Source: Gordonia sp. KTR9
GTDB lineage: Bacteria > Actinomycetota > Actinomycetes > Mycobacteriales > Mycobacteriaceae
Assembly (NCBI RefSeq): GCF_000143885.2
Contig: NC_018581.1
Location: 3,782,001 to 3,846,000, forward strand
DNA: 64,000 nucleotides
Direction of reading: 5' to 3'
The first letter of the stretch is position 1; every line of letters begins with the position of its first letter. Both the position numbers and the translations under genes were made by a program. Below are positions 45,834 to 55,106 of the stretch, in pieces. The notes under the pieces were generated by a model. That model saw nothing but the letters and a program-made list of their open reading frames with translations. It was not told the DNA's origin and made no database searches.

Positions 45834-47318
45834 CGACGGTCCCTCGGTGCGCTCCATGCCGGCCTCGAGTCCGACGGTCTCCAGGCCGTCGTGCGCGACG
45901 AGCGCGTTCTCGCGTGACAGGGTCGGCCCGGGCGCGAGCAGGGCCACCACCGACCACGGAGCGCGGGACGGTGAGTCCCCCACTCCGAGAATCCCGCCGG
46001 TCTCGAAGTCCGGGATGCCGAACCGAACGCCCGAATCATTGACGTAGAACAGGGATTCGGTGCGCGCGCTGTCCGCCTCGTTGCCGGTCACCTGCAGATA
46101 CTCGCCCGAGCCCGGCGGCAGGTAGACCGCGTCGAGGTTCGGCCCGGCACCGTCGGACGACGTCAATCGGACCGGCACCGCGTCCGAGTCGAGCGGGAGT
46201 CGGCGACCCGCGAGCAACGATGTCTGCGCCCGGGGTTCCCCGGAGCCACGGGTCCAGGTGCGGCACAGCGTCGGATCGCCACTCACGTCGAGCAGCTCCG
46301 GCGCGACCTCGGGAAAGTCCGAGACGGGTTCGGAACGCACGGTTCTCAGCGCGGCGAGCTGTCCCGGGGCAACGGTGGCGACGGGCGAGGCATCGGAGTC
46401 GGCCAGTCGCAGGAGCTCGGCGGTCGGCGCACTGATCTCCTGGACCCCGTCGCGCAGGACGAGATGGTAGGTGGTCGTGTCGTCGACACCGACCGATTTG
46501 ACGACGCTGCCGATGCTCGCCCCGTCGACCGCGCCCGGTTGCCCCGCACCCGGGATCTGCGGCACCGCAAGCGGATCGACCAGCGGGAAGGTGTTCAGCA
46601 GGCCGGTCGACATCTGTCGCGGCGTGACCCCGTCGAGCCCGAGGGCCCGCATGACCGGCGCGCTCCCGGTGTCGACCGAGGCGCGCACCGGGCTCCAGAC
46701 ACCGTCCCGGAACAGCTGATACACCAGGAAGGTCTCGTCACCGGCGTCGACGAGCACGGCATCGGCGGGACGCGCCGCGCCGATCGACTCGCCCAGGCGC
46801 GGGGTCTCGGCGATGACGGTCTGTTCGATCGCCTCGGTCGGCGCCTCCGACACCGTCGACGAATCGCACACCGTCCAGGTCGAGGAGTCCGGGTGGGCCG
46901 ACCGGGGCAGGGCGGCCGGCGCACCGGGGATGCCCAGCAGGGGCCCGCGTGGATAGGGCTTGAGCTTGTTGTCGCCGACCGATGTCGGCGACTCCGAACT
47001 TCCGGTCACCAGCCGCGCGGAGGCGAGGTTCAGCACGGGATGCAGAGTGTCCTCGATCAGGACGTAGGTGCTGCCGCTGTTCTTGCTGACGATGATCGTG
47101 GCATCCCCGACCGAGCCCTGGGGTCGGATCAGGCCCCAGATCCCGCACCCGCCGAGGACCAGCAGACCGAGGACCGTGCCGACCACGAGGGCCTGCAACT
47201 GGGAACGCATGGGATCGTGCAGCATCCGGACGTCGCGGCGCACCAGCGCGTGCTCGAGCCGCTTGATCAGGAAACGGTAGCCGTTGACCTGGGCTTTGGT
47301 CGTCAGCTGACGTGCCAC
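45822..47318 (-). CDS. eccB: type VII secretion protein EccB
   Basis: 498 residues from GTG 47318 (AGGGGGA upstream). Starts ARQLTTKAQVNGYRFLIKRLEHALVRRDVRMLHDPMRSQ, the conserved EccB cytosolic head, then one membrane helix (LQALVVGTVLGLLVLGGCGIW) and the long periplasmic repeat domain (YVLIEDTLHPVLNLASARLV, VYQLFRDGVW, VYLPPGSGEYLQV, YVNDSGVRFGIP). Core ESX membrane component with a proposed ATPase role. Divergent from eccE; no eccC, eccD, mycP or esx genes lie in the window. Confidence 0.93.
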   Translation of the reverse strand: MARQLTTKAQVNGYRFLIKRLEHALVRRDVRMLHDPMRSQLQALVVGTVLGLLVLGGCGIWGLIRPQGSVGDATIIVSKNSGSTYVLIEDTLHPVLNLASARLVTGSSESPTSVGDNKLKPYPRGPLLGIPGAPAALPRSAHPDSSTWTVCDSSTVSEAPTEAIEQTVIAETPRLGESIGAARPADAVLVDAGDETFLVYQLFRDGVWSPVRASVDTGSAPVMRALGLDGVTPRQMSTGLLNTFPLVDPLAVPQIPGAGQPGAVDGASIGSVVKSVGVDDTTTYHLVLRDGVQEISAPTAELLRLADSDASPVATVAPGQLAALRTVRSEPVSDFPEVAPELLDVSGDPTLCRTWTRGSGEPRAQTSLLAGRRLPLDSDAVPVRLTSSDGAGPNLDAVYLPPGSGEYLQVTGNEADSARTESLFYVNDSGVRFGIPDFETGGILGVGDSPSRAPWSVVALLAPGPTLSRENALVAHDGLETVGLEAGMERTEGPSAGG

Positions 47319-47521
47319 GACTCCCCCTGTCCGCACCCATTCCACGCCGTCGGTCCTGGTCCGGAGGCGGGCGGGTTGTGATCTCCTGCGGCATACCCCC
47401 TGCCGCGCGGTAGTAGCCTAACCGACAAACATGCCCCTGACGTGTGGGGCTCCACCGCTTGTGCACTCAGTCGGTGGGCGGCACGTGGCAGTCGGCAGCG
47501 GTGATCGAGGGGGTCGCAACC

Positions 47522-49258
47522 GTGGAACGCAACACGCGTGGGATGGCACTGCCCACACTCGTCGTGATCGAGGTGATCCTGGCAGCCGGGCTGATCATCT
47601 GGACCGTGTCCGGCAGCGTGTGGGGCGCAGGCGCGCTCGGTGTCGCCGTGATCGTCTCGGCAGGTCTGGTGCGGCTCGGCGGCCGGCCGTCGGTGTTCGG
47701 CCGGATCGTCGCGCACATCTCGTTCTCGTGGTCGCGGATGCGCCGCGACCACGCCGATCTGGCGCCGGCGCCCTTCGACATCCCGTTGCCGGCACCCGGC
47801 ACCCACGCCGCGGCACGACGTTCACCGGCTCCGACGACCATCGGCGCGCGGTGGGTCGGCGACACCCTCGTGACGGTGGTCCGGGTCGACCCGGGAGGTC
47901 CGGCCGTGACCTACCTGACCCCGGGGCACAACGAGATGGGCGACGAAGCGGGGCAGGTGATCCCCCTCGGGGTCCTGGCCGAGTGCATCAGCCCCTACGA
48001 CATCCGACTCAGCTCCATCGAGGTCATCAGCCACGGTGTGCGCGTGTGGGGTTCGGGCGTCGCGCCGGCCACCTACGACCGCACCCTGGGCCCGCTGTCG
48101 GCGACGGCCCAGCGGTCGGTGCTCGTCGTCCTGCGCCTCAACCCGCTCGACTGCGCCGACGCGGTCGCCCGTCGCGGCGGCGGCGCGACCGGCGCACTGC
48201 GCACCGCGACCGTGACCACCCGCCGCGTCGCCAAGCGGCTTGCCGGGCAGGGCTTGTCGACGACGATCCTGTCGGCGGCGCAGATCACCGCCATCGCCAC
48301 GCAGCTGACCGAGGGCGCGACCCTGGACTCACTGGCGGAGGAACGCGACTCGGTCGGCGTGGCCGGACTGCGGATGCGCAGCGCGGCCATCGAACCGGCC
48401 GCACTCACCGACGTACTACGTGGCATCTGGGTCAACTCCGCGGTCTCGACAACCGTCACCGTCCGGTTGCGTCCGCGAGCGACCGAGGGCAGGCGCCGCA
48501 GTGATCTCACGACGGTCGAGGTCTCCGGGATCGTCCGCTTCAACGAGTTCCCCGCCGCACGGCGCGCACTGACCGAGTGGCCCGCCGGGCTGATCCCTCT
48601 CGACGGACGCCAGTTCGACGCTCTCGCAGCCAGTCTCCCCATCTCGACCCCGACGCGCCTCGACCGGGCTGTCCCGGTGCTCGCGGGAGCCGAGGCGGAC
48701 GCGTTCCTCGCCTCGGCACGCCTTCCGGCCGGTGGTTGCGGACAGCTGATCGGGGCCGATCACGCCGGTCGCGCGGTCGCCACCCGGCTCGTCGGGCCCG
48801 GAATTCCGACGGTCACGGTCGCCGCGGGCATCCACGTCGTCGCCCAGATCGCCCTGCGGGCAGTCGCGGTCGGCGCCGCGGTGCGCGTGCACACCGACCG
48901 CCCGCACCGGTGGACCCCGGTGGTCACCGCCGTGGGCGATCCGAGTGCCCTGTCACTCTCTGGTGACCGTACCCCCGCGCGCCCGGGCCCGGCCCTGATC
49001 ATCGTCGACGGGGTCAGTCCCCCCTCGCCCCAGCCCGACACCACCCGGATGATCGTCGTCGCACCGGGACTCGGCGAGCCCGCCGACGGTGCCACGGTCG
49101 CGCTGCGTCAGAATCCGCGCACACCACAGGACATCTCACTGGACACCGGAGACCGGCCGACCCTGGTCACGATGGTCGCGACCCCCGATGAATGGACCCT
49201 GATCGGCGGCTACCCCGAACCCGCGGCCGCCGCGCCGGCGGTACCCGCCCGGGGCTGA
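47522..49258 (+). CDS. eccE: type VII secretion protein EccE
   Basis: 578 residues from GTG 47522 (GAGGGGG at good spacing; GTG 47501 is an alternative). Two N-terminal membrane helices (LPTLVVIEVILAAGLIIWTV and GALGVAVIVSAGLVRL) then the EccE soluble region: FDIPLP, GARWVGDTLVTVVRVD, LRGIWVNSAVSTTVTVRLRP, FNEFPAARRALTEWPAGLIPLDGRQFDALAASLPI. Residues 400-560 look like a degenerate P-loop-type domain. EccE stabilises the ESX membrane complex at its rim. Divergent pairing with eccB supports one shared apparatus. Confidence 0.88.
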   Translation: MERNTRGMALPTLVVIEVILAAGLIIWTVSGSVWGAGALGVAVIVSAGLVRLGGRPSVFGRIVAHISFSWSRMRRDHADLAPAPFDIPLPAPGTHAAARRSPAPTTIGARWVGDTLVTVVRVDPGGPAVTYLTPGHNEMGDEAGQVIPLGVLAECISPYDIRLSSIEVISHGVRVWGSGVAPATYDRTLGPLSATAQRSVLVVLRLNPLDCADAVARRGGGATGALRTATVTTRRVAKRLAGQGLSTTILSAAQITAIATQLTEGATLDSLAEERDSVGVAGLRMRSAAIEPAALTDVLRGIWVNSAVSTTVTVRLRPRATEGRRRSDLTTVEVSGIVRFNEFPAARRALTEWPAGLIPLDGRQFDALAASLPISTPTRLDRAVPVLAGAEADAFLASARLPAGGCGQLIGADHAGRAVATRLVGPGIPTVTVAAGIHVVAQIALRAVAVGAAVRVHTDRPHRWTPVVTAVGDPSALSLSGDRTPARPGPALIIVDGVSPPSPQPDTTRMIVVAPGLGEPADGATVALRQNPRTPQDISLDTGDRPTLVTMVATPDEWTLIGGYPEPAAAAPAVPARG

Positions 49259-49292
49259 TCTGCCCAGCGCCGAATCCCGCGCTGCGATCGGC

Positions 49293-50579
49293 TCATTCGG
49301 CCGCGGTCGCCACCGTCGAGGTCAGCCCGGGGTCTGCGGTGACCGCAGCCGGCACCAGCGCGCGGTAGAAGACCGCCCGGGCCGACGCCGCGCGGACGAT
49401 GACGTCCGGGTCGTCGTCGGTGATCCACATCGCCCGTCCGGCCGTCACGGTCAGCGGGGTCCCGCCCATGGGCCGGACCTCCACCGCACCGCTGAGCACG
49501 GCGAGGATCTGCGGACCCGGCATGTCGAAGCAGATCGACGACGCGTGATGAAGTCCGGTGCCGTCGAGCTCGACACGCGACAGCCGGAACTCGGGGGCGG
49601 GGGTGAGGTAGACCCGCTCGGCACCGATCGTCCGGACCTGAGGTGTCAGGTCGGCGACGTCGACGGGGGTGAAGTCGAGGACACGCAAGAGTTCGGGGAC
49701 GTCGATGTGTTTGGGCGTCAGACCGCCGCGCAACACGTTGTCGGAGTTCGCCATGATCTCCACACCCGCACCGCGGAGATACGCGTGGAGGTTGCCGGCG
49801 GCCAGATAGAGGCCCTGGCCGGGTTCGAGATGGATGTTGTTGAGCAGCAACGACGCCAGCACACCGGGATCGTTGGGGTACGCCTCGCCGAGTTCGCAGA
49901 CCGTCCGCAGTTCGGCGACGAACTCGGTCTCGCCCGCGCTGAGGACGGCGACCGCGCCGGCGAGCACCGCCGGGACGAGTTGGCGGAGCAGGGACTCAGG
50001 CAGGGTCAACCACGTCGTGAAGAGCGCCCGTAAGCCCTCGGAATCCGGTTGACCGGCCAGCATCCCGAGATAGGGGTCGAGTTCGCTCACCTGCAACGCA
50101 CGGAGCAACCGGATGGTGTCCTCCGGTCGGCGGAAACCGGCCAGGGCGTCGAACGGGGTCGTGGCGACTATCAATTCGGGTTTGTGCCACGGATCGCGAT
50201 AGTTGCGGTCGCGAGCCTCGAGGGCGACGCCGCGGGAGTTCTCGCGTTCGAACCCCGCGCGCGCCTGCTCGGCGGACGGGTGGGCCTGCAGGGACAACGG
50301 CTCCTCGGCGGCGAGCACCTTGAGGAGGAACGGCAGACGCTCGCCGAAGGCGGCGGTGCTCGCCGGGCCGAGTGTGCCGATCGGATCCGCGTCGATCACG
50401 TCGACGAGGTCTTGCTGGATACCGGCAACGTCCACACACCGGGCCGAGCCCGCGGGATGGGAACCGAACCACAGCTCTGCCTCGGGGTGCGCCGACGGCA
50501 CGGGCCTGCCCTGCATCGACGCGATCGCCGTCCGCGAACCCCACGCGTAGGGCCGCACCACACCGTCGATAATCCTCAT
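49293..50579 (-). CDS. manA: mannose-6-phosphate isomerase, class I
   Basis: 428 residues. Type I PMI: MRIIDGVVRPYAWGSRTAIAS, SHPEAELWFGSHPAGSAR, FLLKVLAAEEPLSLQAHPS (zinc ligands Gln-x-His), YRDPWHKPELIVA (zinc Glu/His), LNNIHLEPGQGLYLAAGNLHAYLRGAGVEIMANSDNVLRGGLTPKHIDVPELL (active site, zinc His). Interconverts fructose-6-P and mannose-6-P for GDP-mannose and lipomannan synthesis. ATG 50579 overlaps the TobH-like stop as ATGA. Confidence 0.94.
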   Translation of the reverse strand: MRIIDGVVRPYAWGSRTAIASMQGRPVPSAHPEAELWFGSHPAGSARCVDVAGIQQDLVDVIDADPIGTLGPASTAAFGERLPFLLKVLAAEEPLSLQAHPSAEQARAGFERENSRGVALEARDRNYRDPWHKPELIVATTPFDALAGFRRPEDTIRLLRALQVSELDPYLGMLAGQPDSEGLRALFTTWLTLPESLLRQLVPAVLAGAVAVLSAGETEFVAELRTVCELGEAYPNDPGVLASLLLNNIHLEPGQGLYLAAGNLHAYLRGAGVEIMANSDNVLRGGLTPKHIDVPELLRVLDFTPVDVADLTPQVRTIGAERVYLTPAPEFRLSRVELDGTGLHHASSICFDMPGPQILAVLSGAVEVRPMGGTPLTVTAGRAMWITDDDPDVIVRAASARAVFYRALVPAAVTADPGLTSTVATAAE

Positions 50580-51733
50580 TGCATCGCGTTCCCAACCAGG
50601 CGGAGGTACACCGCCGCCATCTCGACCCGAAGTGCCACGATCAGGAAGTCCAGTACATCCCCCGGGCCGTCGGCCACCGGATCCTCGCCCGGCGCCGGGC
50701 GCCGGTCGTCCCATTCCCGGCCGTCCGTGCCCCCGGCGGCCGAAGTCTGCTGTGCACGATCGGCTCCGACGAGCAGATCGATCTCGCCCAGGCCGGCGAC
50801 GCGCTGACGCGTGAACCACTCCCGCCGGCCGGTCGAGATGACCTGGACTCGCGGGGCGGGAGTCGGCGGAGGTCCGTCGAAGTCGGGATCGTAGAAGATG
50901 GAGTCCGCGGGTGGCCCGCTGTCCGGGCGCGCCCCGAGCAACTGCACCATCCGCGAGACATCGGTGAGTTCGGCTGCGGCGCTGACGATCCCGGACACGC
51001 CGACGAGACCGGCGACGGCGTGACGGGCGATGGCCGCACCGGCCGGGCTGTCCGCCGTCCAGACGGTGGGGCGCCCCTGGACACGCAGGGCCAGCGACTT
51101 CGCGCGGTTGTGGAAGGCATCGCGCGAGGGATGTCCGGTGGAGGCCTCGTCGTCGAGCGCGTCGGCGAGGTCGTCGAGCACGGGCACGGCTCCGGTGAAT
51201 CGGACCTGCGTCAACGCCCCGAACACCGCGAGCAGCGCTGCGGCGAAGCCGACGAACCGGAAGCGGGGTTCGATGTCGAAGCGGGGCGCGAGGTTGATCC
51301 CGTTGCCGCCCAGCGCATCCTGGAGTGGTCCGGCCACGGGCGCGACCACCACGACCTCTGCGCGCCGGCGCAATGCCCGCGCGGCGGCGTCGGCGAGCGC
51401 CATGTCCCCGGCGTCGTCGCCGGCGATGATCACGACGTCCAGCGGCCCGATCCACCCGGGCAACACCGGACCGCTGACCACCGGGACGTCCACCCGGGCG
51501 CCGAGCGTGGCCACCGCGAAGTCGGTGGCCCGATGGGACACCCCGCTGGACCCGTGGACCACGACCACGCTGCGCGGACGCAGATCGGCGAGCGGCGCGA
51601 GCACGCCTTCCCGAACTGCTTCGGCGACGGCGCGTATCTGAGCACCGGCGAGTGCGACCGATCTCAGCAAACCGTCGACATCAGCCGAGATCAGCTCCTC
51701 GGCGTTGTCGAGGTCGGGGGAACCGGTTCGCAT
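50576..51733 (-). CDS. TobH-like SIS-domain protein (Rv3256c-like)
   Basis: 385 residues from ATG 51733. The N-terminal part (RSVVVVHGSSGVSHRATDFAVATLG) and the middle (VVIIAGDDAGDMALADAAARALRRRAEVVVVAPVAGPLQDALGGNGINLAP) look like two sugar-isomerase (SIS) folds without the full catalytic set of phosphoglucose isomerases. The gene is always linked with manA in related genomes, so a role in mannose-phosphate metabolism is inferred. Translationally coupled to manA. Confidence 0.8.
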   Translation of the reverse strand: MRTGSPDLDNAEELISADVDGLLRSVALAGAQIRAVAEAVREGVLAPLADLRPRSVVVVHGSSGVSHRATDFAVATLGARVDVPVVSGPVLPGWIGPLDVVIIAGDDAGDMALADAAARALRRRAEVVVVAPVAGPLQDALGGNGINLAPRFDIEPRFRFVGFAAALLAVFGALTQVRFTGAVPVLDDLADALDDEASTGHPSRDAFHNRAKSLALRVQGRPTVWTADSPAGAAIARHAVAGLVGVSGIVSAAAELTDVSRMVQLLGARPDSGPPADSIFYDPDFDGPPPTPAPRVQVISTGRREWFTRQRVAGLGEIDLLVGADRAQQTSAAGGTDGREWDDRRPAPGEDPVADGPGDVLDFLIVALRVEMAAVYLRLVGNAMQ

Positions 51734-51876
51734 GCCACCAGGGTAGCCAGGTCGCGGAGTCGGCGCCCACGTACTCGGCACAGTCCGGGCAACACCGGAC
51801 TGGGTCGACGCCGAACAACGCCCGGTCGACGAGAAATGACGCCCAAGGTCCACGCCCCCCGCGCGGTGGTGACCGG

Positions 51877-52386
51877 TCAGTCGACCGGGTCCGGTAGTAC
51901 CCGGAGATGTCCGCGACGCCCCGGACGCGGCCGGGTCTGGTGCCGCGGCGCCCCGGCGGGCTGCGGCGGTGCGTCGACCGGGCCGGCACGATGACGCCCC
52001 GAACGACGGTCCTCGACGGCGTCCCGGTGAGCGTCGGCGAAGTGGGTGTCCTCAAAAGCATCGAGTGCGTCGATCGGACCGCGATCGACATAGCGCGGGC
52101 GTCCACCACCGGCGACGGCTCCGGCCTCCCGGACCGCCTCGGCCAGGGCGGTCAGCTCCTGATCCTCGGCCGGCGGTGCGGAGAAGCCACGCTCGCTGCG
52201 CAGCATCTCCCAGCCACGCGGGACGGTGATCCGTCGTGCGTGGTCGTCGCACAGGTCCCACGAGTGCGGCTCCTGCGACGTCGCGAGCGGACCGATCACC
52301 GCGGTCGACTCGGCATAGACGAAGGTCAGGGTAGCCACCGCGGATCGGGCGCAGCCGGGTCGGCAGCACAGTCGGGGAAGCTTCAC
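51877..52386 (-). CDS. DUF3499 protein (Rv3258c-like)
   Basis: 169 residues from GTG 52386. N-terminal zinc-ribbon-like part: RLCCRPGCARSAVATLTFVYAESTAVIGPL...SWDLCDDHARRITVPRGWEM, with Cys/Cys and Cys-x-x-His pairs. The C-terminal half is Arg/Pro-rich and not conserved. Function unknown; actinobacteria-specific. In mycobacteria it sits next to manB; here a 143-bp gap with no gene separates it from the TobH-like gene. Confidence 0.88.
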   Translation of the reverse strand: MKLPRLCCRPGCARSAVATLTFVYAESTAVIGPLATSQEPHSWDLCDDHARRITVPRGWEMLRSERGFSAPPAEDQELTALAEAVREAGAVAGGGRPRYVDRGPIDALDAFEDTHFADAHRDAVEDRRSGRHRAGPVDAPPQPAGAPRHQTRPRPGRRGHLRVLPDPVD

Positions 52387-52508
52387 GTGACGAGATTAGC
52401 CCTCGTCGCTCGCAACCACGTCGACGACACGCTCACCGCGCGGGCCGCCGGAGAACACACGGGCGGCCAGAGGAGACACGGGCTCGCCCGACCTCCTACA
52501 CTCTCGCC

Positions 52509-53030
52509 ATGCGTATCGACCCGAAGCCGACTCCACGTGGCTCCTCCGGCCTGCCGGAGGCGCGCCGCGGTCGGCGGCGGGTGGGCCGTCACCGAGACCG
52601 TCGCGGACGCGGACTGCGCTCGCCGTTGCTCCCGCAGGGTGTCCCCGCCCACAACAGCCGGTCCGACGAATTCGACGCGGTGGCGCTCGAGGCCTTCGCC
52701 GAGATCGACGCGCAATGGCACGACCAGATCGCCGGCCTCGACATCGCCGTCGACGAGATACCGAGGCTGCTGCCCCGCGACCCGGAGACCGTCGAGTGGC
52801 CCGACGAGGTGACCGCGGACGGCGCAGTCCCGCTCGCACGGCTGATCCCCGCCGGGATGGATGTGAACGGTGCGCCGACGCGTGCGCAGATCATCCTGTT
52901 CCGCCGGCCGCTGGAATCCCGCGCCAAGAAGGGCACCGAGTTGCTGGACCTCATCCACGAGGTCCTCGTCCAACAGGTGGCGACGCACCTGGGTGTCGAC
53001 GAGGACACGATCGACCGCGGACCAGAGTGA
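52509..53030 (+). CDS. zincin-like metallopeptidase-family protein (Rv3259-like)
   Basis: 173 residues. An Arg-rich N-terminal 45 residues leads to the PF06262-type domain: SRSDEFDAVALEAFAEIDAQW, VPLARLIPAGMDVNGAPTRAQIILFRRPLE, and the end DLIHEVLVQQVATHLGVDEDTID. The usual HExxH is altered here: HEVLV lacks the second His, and another His appears six residues later (ATHLG), so activity as a protease is doubtful. Divergent from the DUF3499 gene. Confidence 0.75.
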   Translation: MRIDPKPTPRGSSGLPEARRGRRRVGRHRDRRGRGLRSPLLPQGVPAHNSRSDEFDAVALEAFAEIDAQWHDQIAGLDIAVDEIPRLLPRDPETVEWPDEVTADGAVPLARLIPAGMDVNGAPTRAQIILFRRPLESRAKKGTELLDLIHEVLVQQVATHLGVDEDTIDRGPE

Positions 53031-53117
53031 TCCGCGGTCGAAGTGCCGCGGGGGCCGTTCGGCCGACCGCGGCGAGATGATCGGTGATGTCGAGCGATCC
53101 CCGTTCGGGGACCCGAC

Positions 53118-53579
53118 TCAGATGATGCCGCGCTTGAGGCGGCGGCGCTCACGCTCCGACAGGCCGCCCCAGATTCCGAAGCGCTCGTCGTTGTGCAGCG
53201 CGTACTCGAGGCATTCGGACTTCACCTCGCAGCCCTGGCAGATCCGTTTGGCCTCGCGCGTCGACCCACCCTTCTCGGGGAAGAACGCCTCGGGGTCGGT
53301 CTGCGCGCACAACGCACGGTCCTGCCACTGATCCTCGACGGCATCGAAGAGATCGTCGAAGTCGTTGGGCACCAACGAGAGATGGCGACGGCCCGGGTCC
53401 GTGTCGTCGACAACGGGCCCGAGTGGCGAGCCGGCATCGGTCCCGGCACCGACGGCCGACGAGGTGGCGGTGCCACCGATCATCGAATCGTCAACGGGGC
53501 CAAGGGTGTTGAATTCGGCGATGAATTGCGGGCGATTCTGTGGTTCAAGCGGATTGCCGATCGGGTTTTCCAAAGCCAT
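53118..53579 (-). CDS. whiB2: WhiB family iron-sulfur regulator, WhiB2/WhmD type
   Basis: 153 residues from ATG 53579 (AGGAGG at nine bases). The C-terminal 85 residues are the Wbl domain: WQDRALCAQTDPEAFFPEKGG, four cluster cysteines (ALCAQ, ICQGC, SEC), GIWGGLSERERRRLKR turn and basic tail. The N-terminal 68 residues are low-complexity. WhiB2 controls septation and division with WhiA-type partners. Assignment as WhiB2 follows from its place between the Rv3259-like gene and fbiA. Confidence 0.9.
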   Translation of the reverse strand: MALENPIGNPLEPQNRPQFIAEFNTLGPVDDSMIGGTATSSAVGAGTDAGSPLGPVVDDTDPGRRHLSLVPNDFDDLFDAVEDQWQDRALCAQTDPEAFFPEKGGSTREAKRICQGCEVKSECLEYALHNDERFGIWGGLSERERRRLKRGII

Positions 53580-54068
53580 CGTCGGCGCCTCCTAGCTCGG
53601 GATGTTGGTAGTTTCTGCGTCCTTTGCGAACACGGCCTGTGTGCCGCACCCACCACTGTTGCCACACCACTTGTACTACGGATGCGGAAACACCCACATC
53701 AGACGTACACACACAGCGCCCGAGCGACGGCCCGCGAAGTGCCGGAACCGACCCTCACCCGAGTTCGAACATACAATCGAATCCGTTGAAGTCCAGCGGT
53801 TTTCGATCCAGAGGTTCTCGATCTCAAACTCGGAATGACACTGATGTGATTACACACGCCCGGAGCGGTCGCGGTCAAGTTGAAGTCAAAGATTCTCTGT
53901 TTACCACCAGGATCCGACAACGGTGTGACTCGACACGACGTTGACCTCAACCCGACGTCAAAGTCACACCGACCCCGGCGCCGGTAGGACTCATCCCGAC
54001 CGCGCCGACAGCGCCTGACCGCCCTCTCACACCGCGCACTACAGTGGCGGTGTGAAGGAGTACCTGCT
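53580..54068. promoter_or_regulatory. 489-bp intergenic region between whiB2 and fbiA with a GGTGTGA array
   Basis: No convincing gene. It is less GC-rich than its surroundings and should hold the promoters of both divergent genes. Four copies of the heptamer GGTGTGA (53922-53928 plus strand; 53964-53970 and 54027-54033 minus; 54049-54055 plus) lie within 134 bp. They form two inverted repeats: GGTGTGACT/AGTCACACC with a 31-bp centre (including nested GTTGA/TCAAC), and TCACACCGC/GCGGTGTGA directly before the fbiA ribosome-binding site AGGAG. Confidence 0.5.
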
Positions 54069-55106
54069 GTGAAGGTGACCGTACTCGTCGGGGGCGTCGG
54101 AGGGGCACGATTCCTCCTCGGTCTGCGCGAATTGTTCGGCCCGACGGCGTTCCCCGTCCCCCAGGACGACGCGTCCGGCGCCCAGGCGAGCGAACACGAG
54201 ATCACCGCGATCGTGAACGTCGGCGACGACGCGTGGATGCACGGCGTCCGCATCTGCCCCGATCTCGACACGTGTATGTACACCCTCGGCGGCGGGATCG
54301 ATCCCGAGCGCGGATGGGGCCGGCGCGACGAATCCTGGCACGCGAAGGAGGAACTCGCCGCCTACGGCGCCGACCCGGACTGGTTCGGCCTCGGCGATCG
54401 CGATCTCGCCACGCACCTGATCCGCACCCAGATGCTCGATGCGGGATATCGGCTGTCCGATGTCACCGCCGCGCTGTCCCGGCGATGGAACCCCGGCGTG
54501 CGGCTCTTACCCGTGACCGATGACCGTCACGAGACGCACGTCGTCGTCGCCAAACCCGACGGCGAGGACGACGAACGGGTCGCGATCCACTTCCAGGAGT
54601 GGTGGGTGCGCCATCGCGCCCAGATCCCGACCTTCGGCTTCGCACAGGTCGGTTCGGACGACACCACTCCGGCTCCCGGCGTCCTCGACGCGATCGCCGA
54701 CGCCGACGTGGTGCTGCTCGCACCGTCGAACCCGGTCGTGAGCATCGGCGCGATCGTCAGCGTTCCCGGGATGCGCAGCGCGCTGCGCCAGACGAAGGCC
54801 CCGGTCGTCGGCATCTCACCGGTCATCGACAACCGCCCGCTGCGCGGCATGGCCGACGAATGCCTGTCGGTGATCGAGGTCGAGTCCTCGGCCGAGGGCA
54901 TCGCCGGACATTACGGCGCCCGCAGCGGCAACGGGATTCTGGACGGATGGCTGATCGCCGAGGGCGACCACGCGTCCGTCGACGGCATCGCCGTCGGCGC
55001 CGCCCCCCTCCTCATGACCGATCCCGCGGCCACCGCCCAGATGGTGCGCGCGGCGTGCGCACTCGTCGACGTCCCGCTCCCCGATTCGAACAAGGGCCGC
55101 GCGTGA
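54069..55106 (+). CDS. fbiA: 2-phospho-L-lactate transferase (F420 biosynthesis)
   Basis: 345 residues from GTG 54069 (GAAGGAG upstream). CofD family: [123 protein letters not shown]. Transfers the lactyl/enolpyruvyl phosphate to the deazaflavin Fo, giving (dehydro)F420-0. Its stop overlaps fbiB as GTGA. Confidence 0.95.
   Translation: MKVTVLVGGVGGARFLLGLRELFGPTAFPVPQDDASGAQASEHEITAIVNVGDDAWMHGVRICPDLDTCMYTLGGGIDPERGWGRRDESWHAKEELAAYGADPDWFGLGDRDLATHLIRTQMLDAGYRLSDVTAALSRRWNPGVRLLPVTDDRHETHVVVAKPDGEDDERVAIHFQEWWVRHRAQIPTFGFAQVGSDDTTPAPGVLDAIADADVVLLAPSNPVVSIGAIVSVPGMRSALRQTKAPVVGISPVIDNRPLRGMADECLSVIEVESSAEGIAGHYGARSGNGILDGWLIAEGDHASVDGIAVGAAPLLMTDPAATAQMVRAACALVDVPLPDSNKGRA

Noticed and set aside
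53602..53944. Short open frames in the whiB2-fbiA gap
   Set aside because: They have no conserved pattern or ribosome-binding site and overlap the inverted-repeat array.
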